DNA from: Kineosporia sp. NBRC 101731
GTDB taxonomy: Bacteria > Actinomycetota > Actinomycetes > Actinomycetales > Kineosporiaceae
Length of the DNA stretch: 64,000 nt
Assembly: GCF_030269305.1 (NCBI RefSeq)
Contig: NZ_BSTC01000004.1
Span: 375,963 to 439,962, forward strand
Direction: 5' to 3'
Shown: positions 1 to 10,542 of the stretch, piece by piece
Layout: every line of letters starts with the position of its first letter
Numbering within the stretch: position 1 is the first letter of the stretch
Translations under genes and position numbers: made by a program
Notes under the pieces: generated by a model
Seen by the model: the letters and a program-made list of their open reading frames with translations, nothing else
Told to the model about the DNA's origin: nothing
Database searches by the model: none

Positions 1-957
1 GGATACCCGGACTTCGTCCGCGAACTCGAGCTGGTCAGCGGCCTGGTCACCGGGTACCGCCGGTGCGGCACCCTGGCCGTGGCCCTGACCGCCGACGACC
101 GAGCCCGCCTGGCCGAGACCCGGCGCCTGCAGGCCGGTCTCGGGTTGACGGTCGAGGCCCTCACCGGTCGGCGCTGCCGCGCACTGGAACCGACGCTGGA
201 TCCGGGGGTCAGCGCGGGCACACTGATCCCCGACGACCACCAGATCGACCCGCGCCGGCTGCTGGAGGCTCTGCGGATCGCGGCCACGACCGCCGGGGTG
301 GTCACCGTTCAGGATTCAGGCACCCCCGAACGGGTGGACGAGGTGCTCGCCGGCGTCCGTCTGGCCTCCGGGGCACTGGTGCGGGCCCTCCGGGTGGTGC
401 TGGCCACCGGCGCGTGGGCCCGGTCGGTCGTGCCGTCGGTACGGCCGGTCAAGGGGCAGATCCTGCGGCTGCGGATGCCCGCGGGTGATCACATCCTGCG
501 GCGCACCGTCCGCGCGGTGGTGCACGGCCGGGACGTGTACCTGGTGCCGCGCGAGAACGGTGAACTGGTGGTCGGGGCGACCAGCGAGGACGTCGGCCTG
601 GACCAGCGGGTCACCGCCGGCGCCGTGCACGATCTCCTGCAGGACGCCCGGGCCCTGGTGCCCGGGGTATCGGAACTGGAGTTCACCGAAACCGCGGCGC
701 GATGCCGTCCGGGCACTCCCGACAACCTGCCCCTGATCGGGCCTTCCGCGGTCCCGGGCCTGATCCTGGCGACCGGCCACCACCGCAACGGTGTGCTGCT
801 GTGCGGGGTCACTGCCGACGCTGTGACTGCTGCCCTGGCCGACGGGGACGTGCCCGCCGGCCCGGTGCGGGTGTGCGATCCCCGGCGGCTCGAACAGCCC
901 GGTACATCGACGACAGGCCGTGACACCACCACGGTGGCCACGGCCGGACGGAGGTAG
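1..957 (+). CDS. thiO: Glycine oxidase ThiO, 3' part (5' end outside window)
   Basis: The reading frame is open from base 1, so the FAD-binding N-terminus lies upstream of the window. ThiO is a DAO-family flavoenzyme that oxidises glycine to iminoacetate (dehydroglycine), which ThiG uses for the thiazole ring of thiamine. Visible here are the substrate domain and the C-terminal flavin-contacting segment, with the typical R-P-G-T-P-D-N-L-P-L-I-G run (about residues 236-247 of the visible part) followed by ATGHHRNGVLL, the hallmark end of glycine/D-amino-acid oxidases. Only 6 bases separate it from thiS, and the thiO-thiS-thiG-thiF order is the standard actinobacterial thiazole operon. A TPP riboswitch, if present, would be upstream of the window. 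Confidence 0.93.
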   Translation, partial: GYPDFVRELELVSGLVTGYRRCGTLAVALTADDRARLAETRRLQAGLGLTVEALTGRRCRALEPTLDPGVSAGTLIPDDHQIDPRRLLEALRIAATTAGVVTVQDSGTPERVDEVLAGVRLASGALVRALRVVLATGAWARSVVPSVRPVKGQILRLRMPAGDHILRRTVRAVVHGRDVYLVPRENGELVVGATSEDVGLDQRVTAGAVHDLLQDARALVPGVSELEFTETAARCRPGTPDNLPLIGPSAVPGLILATGHHRNGVLLCGVTADAVTAALADGDVPAGPVRVCDPRRLEQPGTSTTGRDTTTVATAGRR

Positions 958-963
958 AACACG

Positions 964-3166
<2,203 letters not shown>

Positions 3167-3287
3167 CGAAAATGTCGAGCGCGTAAGTACTATCGATGCT
3201 GACAATGTGAGCGGGAGGGTGCGCGATCCCTCGACGGTGGGCGTCTGCATCGGCGTCGTCCCGATGCGCGGGCCGACCCCGAACGTG

Positions 3288-3321
3288 AACAGGGCCGGCC
3301 CGTTGCCGGACCGGCCCTGTT
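3288..3321. terminator. Bidirectional terminator hairpin between thiF and hsp20
   Basis: A perfect 11-bp inverted repeat, AACAGGGCCGG (3288-3298) and CCGGCCCTGTT (3311-3321), with a 12-nt loop, lies between two convergent genes. There is no long T-run, as is common in high-GC actinomycetes. Its place at a convergent junction supports termination from both sides. Confidence 0.7.
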
Positions 3322-3336
3322 ATCCGTCGGTGTGAA

Positions 3337-3795
3337 TCAGCCTTCGGTGATCTCGATCCGGCGCGGCTGCGTCTCACCGGACTTGGGCACGGACACCCGC
3401 AGTACGCCGTCGGCCAGGGAGGCGCTGACCTGGTCGGCCGCCACACCCTTGGGCAGCAGGGTGCTGTACTGGAACCGGCCGGCCCGGCGCGCGTGGCGCT
3501 GTTCCCCGTCTTCGGACAGGGCGTACTCGCCGCCCACCGTGAGGGTGTCCCCCTCGACGCTCAGCTCGATCTCGTTCTTCCGGAAGCCGGGAACCTCGAG
3601 GCTGATGACGTAACCAGAGTCGGACTCGGTGACGTCTGCCAACGGACGCCAGGTACGGCGGGCTGCGGCCTGGTCACGCTCGACCGGGCCGAACACCGAC
3701 TGCACGACCTGGTCGAACTGACGCTGGATGTCGCCGAACTCGCGGAAAGGATCCCAGCGGACGACCGCGTCACCCGAACGCACAGGAAGAGCCAT
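3337..3795 (-). CDS. hsp20: Hsp20/alpha-crystallin small heat-shock protein
   Basis: This 152-residue ATP-independent holdase chaperone binds unfolding proteins under heat or other stress. It opens with a WDPFREFGDIQRQFDQV amphipathic N-terminus, has the alpha-crystallin domain from about residue 48 (ADVTESDSGYVISLEVPGF, IELSVEGDTLTVGGEY) and carries A-S-L-A-D-G-V-L-R-V-S-V-P (the conserved A-x-x-x-n-G-v-L form) near the end. Length is typical of the family (140-160). It stands alone, and its upstream region carries a promoter and an HspR-type inverted repeat, annotated separately, which point to heat-shock regulation. Confidence 0.93.
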   Translation of the reverse strand: MALPVRSGDAVVRWDPFREFGDIQRQFDQVVQSVFGPVERDQAAARRTWRPLADVTESDSGYVISLEVPGFRKNEIELSVEGDTLTVGGEYALSEDGEQRHARRAGRFQYSTLLPKGVAADQVSASLADGVLRVSVPKSGETQPRRIEITEG

Positions 3796-3856
3796 CTCAG
3801 CTCACACTCCTTCGTCAATCTCGTCTTTCGGCGGCCCCTCATCCGGCCGCAGGAAA

Positions 3857-3885
3857 ACGATAAACCGACGGGCGAACGTGCGCAA
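3857..3885 (-). promoter_or_regulatory. Putative sigma-70-type promoter of hsp20
   Basis: On the minus strand a TTGCGC -35 hexamer (3880-3885) and a TATCGT -10 hexamer (3857-3862) are separated by exactly 17 bases. The -10 is about 62 bases upstream of the hsp20 ATG. The HAIR-like repeat ends 4 bases upstream of the -35, a position suited to repression. Confidence 0.5.
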
Positions 3886-3889
3886 GGCT

Positions 3890-3912
3890 AGTTGAGCCAC
3901 TTCCACTCAACT
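3890..3912. promoter_or_regulatory. HAIR-like HspR operator upstream of hsp20
   Basis: The perfect inverted repeat AGTTGAG (3890-3896) and CTCAACT (3906-3912) has a 9-base spacer. The core TTGAG-N9-CTCAA has the arms and spacing of the HAIR element (CTTGAGT-N7-ACTCAAG) bound by the heat-shock repressor HspR in actinobacteria, where it controls dnaK, clpB and, in mycobacteria, an hsp20 gene (acr2). It abuts the predicted hsp20 promoter. Confidence 0.68.
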
Positions 3913-4039
3913 TCTTGGACGATCAGCCAGGCAACAACAAACACGCAGGTCAGAGGCGCGGCCCGAGGCATGACGCAGCATCGGAGCCGTTCGGTCCGGC
4001 TCGGCCGGCCATCACTTGGAGCCGTCGGCCCCGTACCAG

Positions 4040-4561
4040 TCAGGCGCTCTGGGCCGGAGGGGTGGGGTTGTTCCGCGGCCGGGGACCGGAACCCGACCGG
4101 GTGCCGGCGTGCAGGTGGGTGACCGGGCGGGGCCGGTGCCGGCCCACCATGAACCGGCCCAGCAGCGCAGCGAGCGCGGTGCGCTCACTCGTCGAGAGCC
4201 CGTAGGTGAGGGCGTCGATCCGGGCGCAGGTCTCGTCGTAGAACTCCTGGGCGATGGACGCACCGATGGAGGTCAGGGTCAGGACGACGGGGTAGGTGCC
4301 GGCCGGGTCGGGGCCGCGGGTGACGTGGCGGCTGGTCTCGGCCGCCTGGACCAGGCCGGTCAGGGTCGGCTCGGCCACCCGCAGCACGGCACCCAGCCGG
4401 GACAACTCCACCGGTCCGGGCGTCAGCACGCACAGCAGCACCCCCTGCTGCGGGGGAATCCCCAGGTCACGGGCCGAGTCCGCGTACACCCGCTCGAGCA
4501 GGAACGACCCGCGGACCGGGGCCGGGGCCCTACCTGTGTCACTCCCGGGCCACTCATCCAT
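4040..4561 (-). CDS. MarR-family transcriptional regulator
   Basis: This 173-residue protein has the MarR winged-helix layout: an N-terminal helix, a central HTH around residues 55-85 (VELSRLGAVLRVAEPTLTGLVQ) and a wing (RHVTRGPDPAGTYPVVLTLTSIGASIAQEF), followed by the dimerising helix with a T-x-x-E-R-x-x-L-A-x-L-L-G-R-F run. MarR proteins are dimeric DNA-binding repressors or activators that often respond to small phenolic ligands. It is divergent from the following methyltransferase gene (211 bases apart) and may control it or itself. The Pro/Arg-rich C-terminal ~25 residues are probably disordered. Confidence 0.8.
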   Translation of the reverse strand: MDEWPGSDTGRAPAPVRGSFLLERVYADSARDLGIPPQQGVLLCVLTPGPVELSRLGAVLRVAEPTLTGLVQAAETSRHVTRGPDPAGTYPVVLTLTSIGASIAQEFYDETCARIDALTYGLSTSERTALAALLGRFMVGRHRPRPVTHLHAGTRSGSGPRPRNNPTPPAQSA

Positions 4562-4772
4562 CCCTTGAGACTACGCAGTGACCCGGAGCTCACCGGGGAA
4601 CGGCCCGCCATGGTTGTTCAGCGACGGGCCGGCAGTCGCCGATGCGGGTCACCGGTCCGGGGCGGCTGCGCTCCGCCGGGTAAGGGTGTGGGCGCCTGTC
4701 GAGGTGGGATATGCCCGTTTCGCGCGGCTAGGCTGACGGCGTGCTGCTACCCCGCGCGGAAGGCCCGACGTC

Positions 4773-5573
4773 ATGACGACTCCCGACTGGGCACCTCCCG
4801 GTATCGACCTCACTGTTCCATCGCCGGCCCGGGTGTACGACTACCTGCTGGGCGGGGCTCACAACTTCGCCGTGGACCGGGAGTTCGCCGAGAAGGTGCT
4901 CGCCGTGATCCCGACGATCGCGACCGCGGCGCAGACGAACCGGGCCTTCGTGCAGCGGGCCGTGACCTTCATGGCGCAGCAGGGCATCGACCAGTTCCTC
5001 GACCTCGGCTCGGGCATACCCACCATGAGCAACGTGCACGAGATCGTCCAGCCCGTGCTGCCCGGGGCCCGGGTGCTCTACGTCGATCACGACCCGATCG
5101 CGGTGGCCCACAGCGAGCTGATCCTGCGCGACAACCCCTCGACCGCCATCCTGATGGGCGATCTGCGGCGGCCCCACGACATTCTCACCTCACCGCAGTT
5201 GCTGGACCTGCTCGACCTGTCCCGCCCGATCGGGCTGCTGCTGGCCTCGGTGCTGCCGTTCGTGCCGGACGCCGACGATCCCTACCAGGCCGTGGCCGCA
5301 CTGCGGAACGCGGCCGCACCGGGGAGTTTCGTCGCGATCACCCATGTCATCGACGAGGGGCGAACCGCCGACACCCGCAAGGCGGCCGGGCTCTACCGCA
5401 ACGCTGCCGACTCCATGCAGGTGCGCACCCGCGAGCAGGTCACCTCCTTCTTCGGCGACTGGGACCTCGTCGAGCCCGGCCTGGTCTGGACCCCCCAGTG
5501 GCGTCCGGCGTGGCCGGACGAGGCCGCACGCGACCAGAACAACATCGCTGTGGCCGGGGTGGCCCGGCGCTGA
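4773..5573 (+). CDS. SAM-dependent methyltransferase, DUF574/Methyltransf_19 family
   Basis: This 266-residue protein matches the actinomycete-expanded DUF574 family: D-L-T-V-P-S-P-A-R-V-Y-D-Y-L-L-G-G-A-H-N-F near the N-terminus is the family signature, followed by the SAM-binding FLDLGSGIPT (about residues 75-84), VLYVDHDPIAVAHS and ITHVIDEG. Members are class I methyltransferase folds mostly of unknown substrate. Length is normal (260-280). It is flanked by a divergent MarR gene and by the xdhC gene 215 bases downstream, so it appears to be monocistronic. Confidence 0.88.
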   Translation: MTTPDWAPPGIDLTVPSPARVYDYLLGGAHNFAVDREFAEKVLAVIPTIATAAQTNRAFVQRAVTFMAQQGIDQFLDLGSGIPTMSNVHEIVQPVLPGARVLYVDHDPIAVAHSELILRDNPSTAILMGDLRRPHDILTSPQLLDLLDLSRPIGLLLASVLPFVPDADDPYQAVAALRNAAAPGSFVAITHVIDEGRTADTRKAAGLYRNAADSMQVRTREQVTSFFGDWDLVEPGLVWTPQWRPAWPDEAARDQNNIAVAGVARR

Positions 5574-5788
5574 CCTCTCGCTCGCCAGGAAACCTAGGTT
5601 GCGTGCATCTCCACCCACCCAGGAGAACCACGGCGATCACCGCCCTGACGGTGGCCGCCGCGCTGTTCACGGCCACCGCACCCGGTGCCCAAGACCCCGG
5701 ACGGAAACAACTGCGGGTTAGGGTCCTGAGAAGAGTTCCGGACGAGTATCTCGACCTCACAACAGATGTCGGGGCAGGGCGGTAGCAC

Positions 5789-6892
5789 GTGCGCGATCTG
5801 ATCGACGAGTTGAGCGCCTGGTGGGAAACCGGGGAGAACGTCGCTGTAGCCACCGTGGTGGCCACCTGGAACTCCGCCCCCCGGCAACCCGGCTCGGCCC
5901 TGGTCGTCGGCCCGGAAGACAGTGTGGTCGGCAGCGTTTCCGGCGGTTGCGTGGAGGGGGACGTCTACTCCCGGGCGATCGCGGTCCGCGATGGCGGTGT
6001 GCCGGTCCTGCAACGCTACGGCGTCAGCGACGACGACGCCTTCTCGGTCGGCCTGACGTGCGGTGGCACCATCGAGATCTTCGTCGAACAGGTCGGGCGG
6101 GAAACGTTCCCCGAACTGGGGGAGGTCCTGGCCGATGTCCGGTGCGGGCGTCCGGTCGCCGTCGCGACCGTCATTGCCGCTGAGAGCCACCGACCGGGGC
6201 GGCGATTGATCGTGCGACCGGAGAGCGTGACCGGATCCCTCGGCGATGCCGATCTCGATGCGGCCGTGCTCCACGAGGCGCGCGGCCTCCTGGCCCAGGG
6301 ATCCAGCGGCGTGCACCGCCATGCGGGCGACGGCGGGACCACCGTCTTCATCAGTTCCTACGCGCCGCGCCCGCGCCTGATCATTTTTGGTGCCCAGGAC
6401 TTCGCCGCCGCGTTGTCACGCGTCGGTCGCGAGCTGGACTACCACGTCACCGTGTGCGACGCCCGGGCGACGTTCGCCACGGCGAAGCGTTTCCCGGCCG
6501 CCGACGAGGTCGTCGTGGAGTGGCCGCACCGCTACCTGGCGCGGACCTCTGTGGACGAGCGCACGGCACTGTGCGTGCTGACCCATGATGCGAAGTTCGA
6601 TGTCCCCCTCCTGGACCTGGCCCTGCGACTGCCCGTCGGGTATGTGGGGGCCCTGGGCTCACGGCAGACCGTCGCCGACCGGCTCGAGCAGCTGAGGACA
6701 CGCGGGGTACCGGCAGCTGCACTGGCCGGGTTACGCGCACCGATCGGCCTCGACCTGGGGGCCAGAACCCCCTCCGAGACCGCCATCTCGATCGTGGCGG
6801 AGATCGTGGCCGCGGGCCGGGGTGGTAGTGGCCGGCCGTTGTCGGTCCTGACCGGGCCGATCCACCGGCCGGTGGGGGTGTCGCAGCGCTGA
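5789..6892 (+). CDS. xdhC: XdhC/CoxI-family molybdenum hydroxylase maturation factor
   Basis: XdhC-type chaperones bind molybdenum cofactor, promote its sulfuration and insert it into xanthine-dehydrogenase-family enzymes. The 367-residue protein has the N-terminal XdhC_CoxI domain (NSAPRQPGSALVV, GSVSGGCVEGDV, LTCGGTIEIFVE) and a C-terminal Rossmann-like XdhC_C domain (RLIIFGAQDFAAAL, VCDAR, VLTHDAKFD, GALGSRQT). The GTG at 5789 is the start. It faces the molybdenum hydroxylase operon tail to tail with 32 bases between, so the chaperone and its client sit together although on opposite strands. In PaoABC systems the equivalent protein is PaoD. Confidence 0.92.
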   Translation: MRDLIDELSAWWETGENVAVATVVATWNSAPRQPGSALVVGPEDSVVGSVSGGCVEGDVYSRAIAVRDGGVPVLQRYGVSDDDAFSVGLTCGGTIEIFVEQVGRETFPELGEVLADVRCGRPVAVATVIAAESHRPGRRLIVRPESVTGSLGDADLDAAVLHEARGLLAQGSSGVHRHAGDGGTTVFISSYAPRPRLIIFGAQDFAAALSRVGRELDYHVTVCDARATFATAKRFPAADEVVVEWPHRYLARTSVDERTALCVLTHDAKFDVPLLDLALRLPVGYVGALGSRQTVADRLEQLRTRGVPAAALAGLRAPIGLDLGARTPSETAISIVAEIVAAGRGGSGRPLSVLTGPIHRPVGVSQR

Positions 6893-6903
6893 AGGGCGCT
6901 GCG
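6882..6903. terminator. Hairpin at the xdhC / Mo-subunit convergent junction
   Basis: Perfect 8-bp inverted repeat CGCAGCGC (6882-6889) and GCGCTGCG (6896-6903), 6-nt loop, overlapping the xdhC stop. It lies between convergent genes and probably terminates both transcripts; there is no T-run, so the call is moderate. Confidence 0.5.
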
Positions 6904-6924
6904 GGGCGGGGACGATGAGGGCGG

Positions 6925-9066
6925 TCAAACGTCTGCCATCGTCACCGGCAGGCGGCGCGCCCGGTACCCCGTCGCGTGAAAAACGGCATTGGTCACGGCC
7001 GCCGCCACCCCGACCATGGCCACCTCGCCCAGGCCTTTCACCCCGGACGCGTTCAGGAGAGGGTCCGGACGGTCCACGAAGTCCACGTCGATGTGCCCGA
7101 TGTCGGCGTTCACCGAGATCGGGTACTCCTCCAGGGTGGCATTCAGGAACCCGCCCAGCCGGGGGTCGACCACCAGATGCTCGCGCAGCGCGGCACCCAG
7201 CCCCCAGACCACTCCTCCGCGCACCTGCCCGGCGGCCGTCACCCGGTTGGCCACCCGGCCGCAGTCGGCCACGCTGAGCACCCGGGGCACCCGGATCCGG
7301 CCGGTGTGGCGTTCCACCCTCACCTCGACGAAGTGGGCGATGAAACTGAACGCGGCGAAGTCACCGTAGACCGGACCCGCGGCCGCGACCAGGCCCTGGG
7401 CGGCGCGGTCGGCCAGCGCCGCCGGAAGACCGTTGTCCGCCTCGGCGCTCAGGCCCTCGGCCGATGCCAGGTCCCGTCCACCGAGCACGCGGCGCAGTTC
7501 TGTCAGGGCCGCCTCCACCGCCGGAAGGGTGGACGCGGTCCCCCAGGAGCCGGCGGTCAGCGGCTGCGCACCGACCCGTGTGTCCCCCAGTTCCACCCGA
7601 ATCCTCGAGGCCGGGATGCTCAGCTGCGAGGACACCAGGGCGGCCACCGCCGAGCTCATGCCCTGCCCCATCTCGTGCCCGTCGGTTCGCACCACCACTG
7701 AGCCGCCGCCGGCCACGGTGATCCGGGCCCGGGCCGGCGTGACGTTGGCCGGGTAGGCACCCACCGCGACACCCCAGCCGATCCGGTGGCCGTCGGCGTC
7801 CGTCCAGGTTCCGGGATCCAGGGGCCGCCGCTCCCAGCCGAATCGCTCGGCGCCCCGGCGCAGGCACTCCCCCAGGTGGCGGGACGAGAACGGCAGGCCA
7901 CTGACCGGGTCATGGGTGGTGTCGTTGGCCAGCCGCAGTGCCAGGGGATCCAGGCGCAGCTCCGTGGCGAGTTCGTCCACCGCTGATTCGAAAGCCCATA
8001 CGCCCGGCTGCTCGAACGGTGCCCGCATGTACCCGGGTGTCTGGACGTCGTTGCGCACCAGCCGCTGTCGGCTGCGGAAGGCCGGGATGCCGTAGAGCCG
8101 CGACGTCACCTTGGCATAGCCGGCGGGGAACAGATCGTGTCGTGAGGTCTGCTGGTCCACCTCGTGCACGGCAGCGGTCATCCGGCCGGATGCGTCGGCC
8201 CCCAGTATCACCCGGTGCCGGGTCTGTGGTCGAAAGCTGGCCTGGTGAAAAGTCTGTGTCCGGGTCAGCACCAGTTTCACCGGTCGCCCGGCGCGTCGGG
8301 CGGCCAGGGCCAGCGGTGCCAGATACGGCTGCTGGGCATTGCGCTGGCCGAACCCCCCGCCCAGGTAGGGCGAGCGGACTTCGACCTGAGCCGGGTCCAG
8401 ACCCAGCTGGCGGGCCAGACCGTGCCGGAGGGCACCGGCGTTCTGGGTGCCCTCGTGGACCACGAGCCGGTCGCCGTGCCATTGCACCACGGCCGAGAGC
8501 AGTTCGAGCGGTGTCGCGTTCTGGGACGGGTGCTCGTAGACCGCGTCGACCCTCACCGCGGACGAGGCCAGGGCGTCGTCGGCGTCGCCGACCACCACGT
8601 CGTCGGCGAACGGGATCGGGATGGCCTCGCGCTGCAGGAGGGTCTGCGCGCCCGGTGCGTCCACGTCGCACGCGAAGGGCTCCTCCTCGTAGGTGGCGGT
8701 GATCAGTTCCGCAGCGTGGGCCGCCGCCACCGGGGTCTCGGCCAGCACGAGCGCGATCGGCTGTCCACGGTGGGCGATCCGGTCGTGGCTCAGCGGCTGC
8801 AGTCCCTGAGTCCCGTAGCCGCCGCCCATCACGAACGACGCCGGGCCCAGTTCGTCCTCGCCGAAACGGGTCACGGCGAACAGGACGCCGGGTACGGCCT
8901 CGGCCCCGGAGACATCGATCGTGACGATCCGGCCGCGGGCGATGGTCGCTGTGGCGAAGGCCGCGTGCACCAGACCGGGCGGCACCCGGTCGGCCCCGTA
9001 AAGAGCTGCGCCGGTCACCTTCTCACGAGCATCCAGCCGGACCTGAGCACCACCGGTATCAGTCAC
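6925..9066 (-). CDS. Molybdenum-binding subunit of a PaoC/YagR-type aldehyde/xanthine oxidoreductase
   Basis: This 713-residue large subunit of a three-subunit xanthine-oxidase-family hydroxylase has the N-terminal aldehyde-oxidase a/b hammerhead domain (residues ~8-120) and the molybdopterin-binding domain after it. Moco-contacting runs are visible (GGGFGQRN, YMRAPFEQPGVWAFESAVDELA, GHEMGQGM) and the catalytic glutamate is in KGLGEVAM (Glu681). These enzymes hydroxylate aldehydes or N-heteroaromatic carbons using water. The MRAPFEQPG loop and the iron-sulfur-rich FAD subunit next door place it nearer to PaoABC (YagTSR) than to purine dehydrogenases. It starts with GTG, overlapping the FAD subunit by 8 bases, and is the last gene of the leftward island operon. 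Confidence 0.92.
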   Translation of the reverse strand: MTDTGGAQVRLDAREKVTGAALYGADRVPPGLVHAAFATATIARGRIVTIDVSGAEAVPGVLFAVTRFGEDELGPASFVMGGGYGTQGLQPLSHDRIAHRGQPIALVLAETPVAAAHAAELITATYEEEPFACDVDAPGAQTLLQREAIPIPFADDVVVGDADDALASSAVRVDAVYEHPSQNATPLELLSAVVQWHGDRLVVHEGTQNAGALRHGLARQLGLDPAQVEVRSPYLGGGFGQRNAQQPYLAPLALAARRAGRPVKLVLTRTQTFHQASFRPQTRHRVILGADASGRMTAAVHEVDQQTSRHDLFPAGYAKVTSRLYGIPAFRSRQRLVRNDVQTPGYMRAPFEQPGVWAFESAVDELATELRLDPLALRLANDTTHDPVSGLPFSSRHLGECLRRGAERFGWERRPLDPGTWTDADGHRIGWGVAVGAYPANVTPARARITVAGGGSVVVRTDGHEMGQGMSSAVAALVSSQLSIPASRIRVELGDTRVGAQPLTAGSWGTASTLPAVEAALTELRRVLGGRDLASAEGLSAEADNGLPAALADRAAQGLVAAAGPVYGDFAAFSFIAHFVEVRVERHTGRIRVPRVLSVADCGRVANRVTAAGQVRGGVVWGLGAALREHLVVDPRLGGFLNATLEEYPISVNADIGHIDVDFVDRPDPLLNASGVKGLGEVAMVGVAAAVTNAVFHATGYRARRLPVTMADV

Positions 9067-10060
9067 GACGCCCCCAGGCGGTCAACAGCGCATCCGTCAC
9101 CGCGCGGGCGCCGAGTTCGATCCGGAATCCGTTGTGCCGCCCCGGGCGGGCGTCTTGCAGAGCCATCTCCCCGGCCCGACGCGCTGTGGCGGCCGGCAGA
9201 GGACGTCCGTGCAGCCAGTCCTCGACGGCCCGGGCCCGCCAGGGCCGGGTGGCGAGGCCGCCCAGGACGATACGGCACATACCGACGCGGTCGGTCCCGG
9301 GCTGGGCCTGCAGGGCCACGGCCGCCGAGGCCCAGGCGAAAGCGTAGCTCTCGCGCGGACGCAGCTTGGTGTAGGTGGATGCCCGGGCGACCGGCAGCAC
9401 CGGCACGCGAACGGCCGTGATCAGTTCTGCGGGGTGGAGAGTGGTCTCCTGATCGGGCGTCTGGCCCGGTAGCCGGTGCAGCCCGGCGACGGGCAGGCGG
9501 CGCGCGCCCTCCGGGCCGATCACGTCGATCTGGGCCTCGAGCGCGACCAGGGCCACGGCCAGGTCTCCGGGGTAGACCGCCGTGCAGTGCTCGCTGCCGC
9601 CCAGCACGGCTTGCCCCTCGTCGATCCCCTCCCGCGCGCCGCAGCCGGAGCCTGGAACTTTCTTGTTGCAGGGCTGCTGGCCCCGGAAATACGTGCACCG
9701 GGTGCGTTGCAAGAGGTTTCCGCCGATCGAGGCCATGTTGCGGATCTGCGGGGTCGCGCCCTGCCGCAGAGCCTCGGCGATGACCGGGAACTTCTCCCGG
9801 ACGACGGGTTCCGCCGCGAGAGCGGACATCCGGACGCCGGAACCGATGATCAGCTCGTCATCGGTCACGGTGAGGTGCATCAGCTCGGGGATCCGGTTCA
9901 CGTCGACCACACAGCGGGGTGTCTCGGCACCGAGCTTCATCAGGTCGTAGAGCGTGGTGCCGCCGGCCAGGAACCTGACCGGTCCCTCGCCCCGCAGCTC
10001 CGAGGCCAGGAGCACGGCCTGGTCCACCGAGCCGGCCCGGTGGTACTCGAAGGGGAACAT
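9059..10060 (-). CDS. FAD-binding subunit with extra [4Fe-4S] loop (PaoB/YagS type)
   Basis: This 333-residue middle subunit carries FAD and passes electrons from the molybdenum site. FAD-binding motifs FLAGGTTLYDLMK and ASIGGNLLQRT are clear, and the C-terminal CO_deh_flav_C domain follows. Four cysteines, Cys122, Cys131, Cys140 and Cys159, lie in a CTYFRGQQPCNKK/PGSGCGA-type insertion that in E. coli PaoB binds an additional [4Fe-4S] cluster. The start ATG at 10060 overlaps the stop of the 2Fe-2S gene (ATGA); a longer frame reaching 10243 only reads antisense of codon phase inside that gene and is rejected. Confidence 0.9.
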   Translation of the reverse strand: MFPFEYHRAGSVDQAVLLASELRGEGPVRFLAGGTTLYDLMKLGAETPRCVVDVNRIPELMHLTVTDDELIIGSGVRMSALAAEPVVREKFPVIAEALRQGATPQIRNMASIGGNLLQRTRCTYFRGQQPCNKKVPGSGCGAREGIDEGQAVLGGSEHCTAVYPGDLAVALVALEAQIDVIGPEGARRLPVAGLHRLPGQTPDQETTLHPAELITAVRVPVLPVARASTYTKLRPRESYAFAWASAAVALQAQPGTDRVGMCRIVLGGLATRPWRARAVEDWLHGRPLPAATARRAGEMALQDARPGRHNGFRIELGARAVTDALLTAWGRRD

Positions 10061-10542
10061 CAGTTCGCACCCGCCCCGGGCTCGGCCGCACAGGCGAGAA
10101 CGGCGGCCGTTATCCCTGTGTAAGCACCGCACCGGCAGAGGTTTCCGCTCATGAACTCGCGTACCTCGTCCTCGGTGCGGGCGTTTCCCTCGGCCATGCA
10201 GGCCAGCCCGGACATGATCTGCCCCGGCGTGCAGTAACCGCACTGCAAGGCGTCGTGGTCGACGAACGCCTGCTGCAACGGGTGCAGCGCACCGTCCTCA
10301 CCGTGGATCCCTTCGATCGTGGTGACCGCCGCGTCGTCCACCTGGACCGCCGGGGTCAGGCACGACAGAACGCGACGACCGTCCACATGGACCGTGCAGG
10401 CTCCGCAGTGCCCCGCGTCGCAGCCCTTCTTGGTACCGGTCAGCACCAGCCGTTCGCGGATCACGTCCAGCAGACTTTCGCGCGGGTCCACGTCCAGGCG
10501 GGTGCTCTCGCCGTTGACCGTCATCGTGACCGGCACCGTCAC
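10060..10542 (-). CDS. 2Fe-2S subunit of the molybdenum hydroxylase (PaoA/YagT type)
   Basis: This 160-residue small subunit holds two [2Fe-2S] clusters. The plant-type ferredoxin motif [16 protein letters not shown]...SC (about residues 40-61) and the C-terminal [10 protein letters not shown] and CRCGAY motifs give all eight cysteines. Unlike E. coli PaoA it has no twin-arginine signal, so the enzyme should be cytoplasmic. The GTG start overlaps the stop of the upstream hydrolase gene (GTGA at 10539-10542), and its own stop overlaps the FAD-subunit start. Confidence 0.93.
   Translation of the reverse strand: MTVPVTMTVNGESTRLDVDPRESLLDVIRERLVLTGTKKGCDAGHCGACTVHVDGRRVLSCLTPAVQVDDAAVTTIEGIHGEDGALHPLQQAFVDHDALQCGYCTPGQIMSGLACMAEGNARTEDEVREFMSGNLCRCGAYTGITAAVLACAAEPGAGAN

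Noticed and set aside
1-957. TPP riboswitch for the thiazole operon
   Set aside because: The start of thiO is outside the window, so no leader can be examined; nothing resembling the element is present inside.
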